From: JAEUNX01 sp034004685
GTDB taxonomy: Bacteria > Pseudomonadota > Gammaproteobacteria > Burkholderiales > Rhodocyclaceae
Length of the DNA: 64,000 nucleotides
NCBI GenBank assembly: GCA_034004685.1
Contig: JAVEWG010000016.1
Location: forward strand, 6,738 to 70,737
Reading direction: 5' to 3'
Of the stretch, positions 61,462-64,000 are shown piece after piece; positions within the stretch are counted from its first letter, which is position 1; each line of letters opens with the position of its first letter. The notes under the pieces are model-generated. The model searched no databases. It was not told the DNA's origin and was given only the letters and a program-made list of their open reading frames with translations. The translations under genes were made by a program, and so were the position numbers.

Positions 61462-63702
61462 ATGAGCGAGCGCTTCTACACTGCAAGTCTGAGCAGGACC
61501 CAAGGCCGCAATACGTGGGCCATCATCTTTCGGCACCCCAAGAGGACCGACCCAGCTACGGGCAAGGATGGCTTGCGGGTTCGCCAGAGCCTCAAGACGG
61601 ACAACGAAAAGGATGCTGAACAGCTGCGGGACCAAATGAACGCACTCCTGGCCAGCCCCGATCTCTGGGACCTCGGTGCCCGCGAGCAGGCCCTTGCCAA
61701 GCTGGACCAACGCATCGTCGACATCTTCTTCTACAAGCTGGAAGGTGGTGAGACGGACTTTCTTGCCCTTCGTGACGGCGCAATCGAACTTCCTTCTTCC
61801 CGAAACACCGAGTACCGCCGAGCCCTGTTCCTTGGCACTACCGGAGCCGGCAAGACCACCTTGCTGCGCCAGATCATTGGTACCGACCCCACCAAGGAAC
61901 GATTCCCATCGACGTCCACGGCGAAGACAACCGTGCACGAAACAGAGGTTGTCATCGAGGATGGCTTGTATCGCGCCGCCGTGACGTTTTTCCCAATGGA
62001 GGATGTCCGGGAACATCTCAAAGAGTGTGTTTCTGCAGCCGTTCTAGCGGCGTACCGAAAGGAATCCGATGCCGAAGTCATGCGTCGCCTCTTGACGCAT
62101 GTGAATCAGCGCTTCCGGTTTAGTTATGTACTCGGCAACGGGCCGGTCAAAGAGGTCAGCGACTTCGACGACGATGGCGAAGTGATTGCCGATGAGGAAA
62201 TGGCCGAGCAACTGAAACGTACGAACGTCGTGTTGGCCAATGCCCTTGCCTCTGTCAAGGGAATCGCGCATCGGCACGGTGAAGCGCTACGCACCGAATT
62301 GAACGCATCCGATGAGAAGGATCAGCGCGTCGTTGACGAACTCTTCGAGGAGGAACTGGACAACCGCACGCGTGACGATGATGCCTTCCAGGAAGTGGTT
62401 GATGCCGTAATGGATGAGATCGAAGACCGCTTCTCGCTGCTGACGGAAGGTCGCCTTCAGAAAACCAAGGTTGGCTGGCCTCTCGCATGGACATGGGAAT
62501 CCTCCGATCGGGATCAGTTCATCAGGACGATCTCGAAGTTCTCGTCCAACTACGCACCATTGTTCGGCACGCTCCTCACACCACTGGTCAACGGCGTGCG
62601 TGTCGCAGGACCCTTTGTCCCGACATGGGCCAATAGCACACCGAAGCTAGTCCTGCTGGATGGTGAAGGGCTTGGACACACTCCGCGATCGATGTCGACG
62701 CTGTCCACCACTCTGACAAGACGAGTTGATATGGCTGACGCCGTCATTCTTGTCGACAACGCCACCCAGCCGATGCAGGCAGCTCCTGTCGCTGCGATGA
62801 AAGAGCTCGTGTCATCTGGCAACTCGGCCAAGCTCGTTTTCGCCTTCACGCACTTTGATCGGGTCGGCGGCGACAATCTGCCGTCTCCAAGTGCGCGCGC
62901 TCAGCACGTCCTAGCATCGGCTGAGAATGTGCTTGCCGCCATCGGAGAGGATCTTGGCCCATTTGCAGAACGTGCCTTGCGAGCGCGACTGGGGACATCA
63001 CGAGTATTTCTCGCCAACCTCGACCAAAGGCTGGATGCGGAATCCCAGGATGGTGCGCGCACTGCAAAGCAGCTTGAGAAGCTTCTTGAGGTAATCGACG
63101 GCATCGTTGAAAGGCCAGCCCCCGTTGAGTCTCGCCCCGTCTATGACCGAATGAACCTCGTGCTGGCTGTTGAACGTGCTGCTGAGAGCTTCCACAACGG
63201 CTGGTGGCCTCGCCTTGGCTTGGCCGTGAAGCCGGGGATCGACAAAGAGCATTGGACACGAGTCAAAGCCTTGAGCCGCCGATTTGCCACCGGGATCTCG
63301 GATGAATACGACACCCTACGTCCAGTCGCTGATCTGAAGCAGCAACTGCAACAGAGGATGTACGTGCTCCTTCAAAATCCGGTCGAATGGACAGGACCGA
63401 TTCCGACAGACGATGAAAAGCAGCACGTATTCGACACCATTGCAGAGGAGCTTAGCCGCAGACTGATTGAGCTGGCATCACGTCGCGTGCGAACCGAGCG
63501 TCTGGCGGAATGGAGGCAGGCATTCGACGAATCCGGTGCCGGCTCTACATACCGGCGCGCCAACTTGATTGCAGAACGGGTCTATGACCGGGCAGCTCCG
63601 ATTCCAGATGTCACACCATCTCCTGACCGGAATGGGTTCCTGGAAGATGTGGCAAACGCGATCAAGCAATCTGCCGAGGCGGTCGGAGCCCATCTGCGAT
63701 AG
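61462..63702 (+). CDS. Large P-loop GTPase-like protein with integrase-Arm-like N-terminus
   Basis: A 746-residue protein not assigned to a named family. Residues 1-65 (FYTASLSRTQGRNTWAIIF, then TGKDGLRVRQSLKT and a helix DNEKDAEQLRDQMNALL) resemble the AP2/Arm DNA-binding domain at the front of tyrosine integrases, but no recombinase domain follows. A P-loop GTTGAGKT sits at 125-132. Candidate G3 is DGEG (400-403) and candidate G4 is THFD (463-466), in the G-protein order; TSTAKTT at 151-157 could be G2. Between them is a helical, acidic insert (about 180-335), and the C-terminal 200 residues are helical, as in dynamin- or IRG-like GTPases. The start has GGAGGAG. Codon use looks less GC-rich than in core genes. 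Function unknown. Confidence 0.8.
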   Translation: MSERFYTASLSRTQGRNTWAIIFRHPKRTDPATGKDGLRVRQSLKTDNEKDAEQLRDQMNALLASPDLWDLGAREQALAKLDQRIVDIFFYKLEGGETDFLALRDGAIELPSSRNTEYRRALFLGTTGAGKTTLLRQIIGTDPTKERFPSTSTAKTTVHETEVVIEDGLYRAAVTFFPMEDVREHLKECVSAAVLAAYRKESDAEVMRRLLTHVNQRFRFSYVLGNGPVKEVSDFDDDGEVIADEEMAEQLKRTNVVLANALASVKGIAHRHGEALRTELNASDEKDQRVVDELFEEELDNRTRDDDAFQEVVDAVMDEIEDRFSLLTEGRLQKTKVGWPLAWTWESSDRDQFIRTISKFSSNYAPLFGTLLTPLVNGVRVAGPFVPTWANSTPKLVLLDGEGLGHTPRSMSTLSTTLTRRVDMADAVILVDNATQPMQAAPVAAMKELVSSGNSAKLVFAFTHFDRVGGDNLPSPSARAQHVLASAENVLAAIGEDLGPFAERALRARLGTSRVFLANLDQRLDAESQDGARTAKQLEKLLEVIDGIVERPAPVESRPVYDRMNLVLAVERAAESFHNGWWPRLGLAVKPGIDKEHWTRVKALSRRFATGISDEYDTLRPVADLKQQLQQRMYVLLQNPVEWTGPIPTDDEKQHVFDTIAEELSRRLIELASRRVRTERLAEWRQAFDESGAGSTYRRANLIAERVYDRAAPIPDVTPSPDRNGFLEDVANAIKQSAEAVGAHLR

Positions 63703-63704
63703 GC

Positions 63705-63998
63705 CTATCGAGCAGCGAGCCTGGCCCGCTGCTCATCCCACAGCGCTGGCGGATCAACCGCCAGATCAAACAGCGTGACGTGGTTCGGCAATGCGTCGTC
63801 CAGGATGGCCGCCACGATGTCGGGTGCCAGCGTGGTCAGGTTGACCATCCGGCTGACGTAGCTGTTGTCGATTCCTTCCCGCGTGGCGATCTCCTTCAAG
63901 GACTTCGCCTCTCCTGACTCCAGCATCGCCAGCCAGCGGTGGCCCCTGGCCAGCGCCAGTTGGATGGAGGTCGGTGCTACGTCCCACGGTCTAACCGG
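63705..63998 (-). CDS. Helix-turn-helix protein of mobile-element type (5' end outside window)
   Basis: The visible 97 codons are the C-terminal part of a protein whose start lies beyond the window. LALARGHRWLAMLESGEAKS is followed by the HTH KEIATREGIDNSYVSRMVNL and TLAPDIVAAILDDALP. This pattern, as I recall it, is that of a small DNA-binding protein found beside site-specific recombinases and DUF2924 proteins in genomic islands. Its stop is 3 bases from the GTPase stop, so the two genes converge. It supports a mobile origin for the region. Confidence 0.7.
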   Translation of the reverse strand, partial: PVRPWDVAPTSIQLALARGHRWLAMLESGEAKSLKEIATREGIDNSYVSRMVNLTTLAPDIVAAILDDALPNHVTLFDLAVDPPALWDEQRARLAAR

Positions 63999-64000
63999 CG

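Overview
The window is a GC-rich chromosomal segment of a Betaproteobacterium, most likely of the Rhodocyclales (Azospira/Dechloromonas-like). The inference rests on gene order: thrS-infC-rpmI-rplT-pheS-pheT-ihfA-merR-tRNA-Pro, and gyrA-serC-pheA-hisC-tyrA-aroA/cmk-rpsA-ihfB-lapA-lapB. It is supported by a tmRNA whose tag reads ANDERFALAA and by accessory genes for nitric oxide reduction. The genus is a guess; the class is fairly secure.

Layout. 1-6000: an FMN/Fe-S glutamate-synthase-like protein divergent from nadC, a 45-residue membrane protein, and a small DUF2889-cupin-EEP-EamA group. 6000-6675: a gene-less stretch with a REP-like inverted repeat and possible coding debris. 6676-20143: pepN, then nor accessory genes (norE, norF, norQ; a membrane protein, a polyferredoxin, norD) split by an opposite-strand pair of PAS sensor genes. 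The catalytic norCB genes are not here. 20153-25138: an RDD protein, ilvB-ilvN-ilvC (branched-chain amino acids) and pssA (phospholipid). 25168-25318: a MITE-like element with perfect 16-bp terminal inverted repeats. 25324-32101: DUF2069, wrbA, yihY, a PilZ-like protein, pyrF and the rpsP-rimM-trmD-rplS translation operon.

32479-40145: two tRNA genes with strong promoters flank the leftward thrS...merR translation cluster, in which infC has no ATG and appears to start at AUC. 40307-44949: a PolB-like exonuclease, cysM, ugd, lapB and lapA. 45033-55868: the leftward gyrA supra-operon, joining serine, phenylalanine, tyrosine, histidinol-phosphate-type transamination and shikimate steps to cytidylate kinase and ribosomal protein S1. 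AroA and Cmk are one fused polypeptide. 56051-59582: an mtaD-type deaminase, an OmpA-family protein with a structured leader, ubiG and the tmRNA gene ssrA.

From about 59618 to the end the sequence changes character. Downstream of ssrA, a classical integration hotspot, lie a conserved protein of unknown function, an XRE regulator, a divergent 746-residue GTPase-like protein with an integrase-Arm-like N-terminus, and the start of a mobile-element HTH gene that runs off the window. The promoter of the GTPase gene is bracketed by a near-perfect 17-bp inverted repeat. This three-gene unit is the best candidate here for an undescribed system, possibly defence or island maintenance; its function cannot be read from sequence alone.
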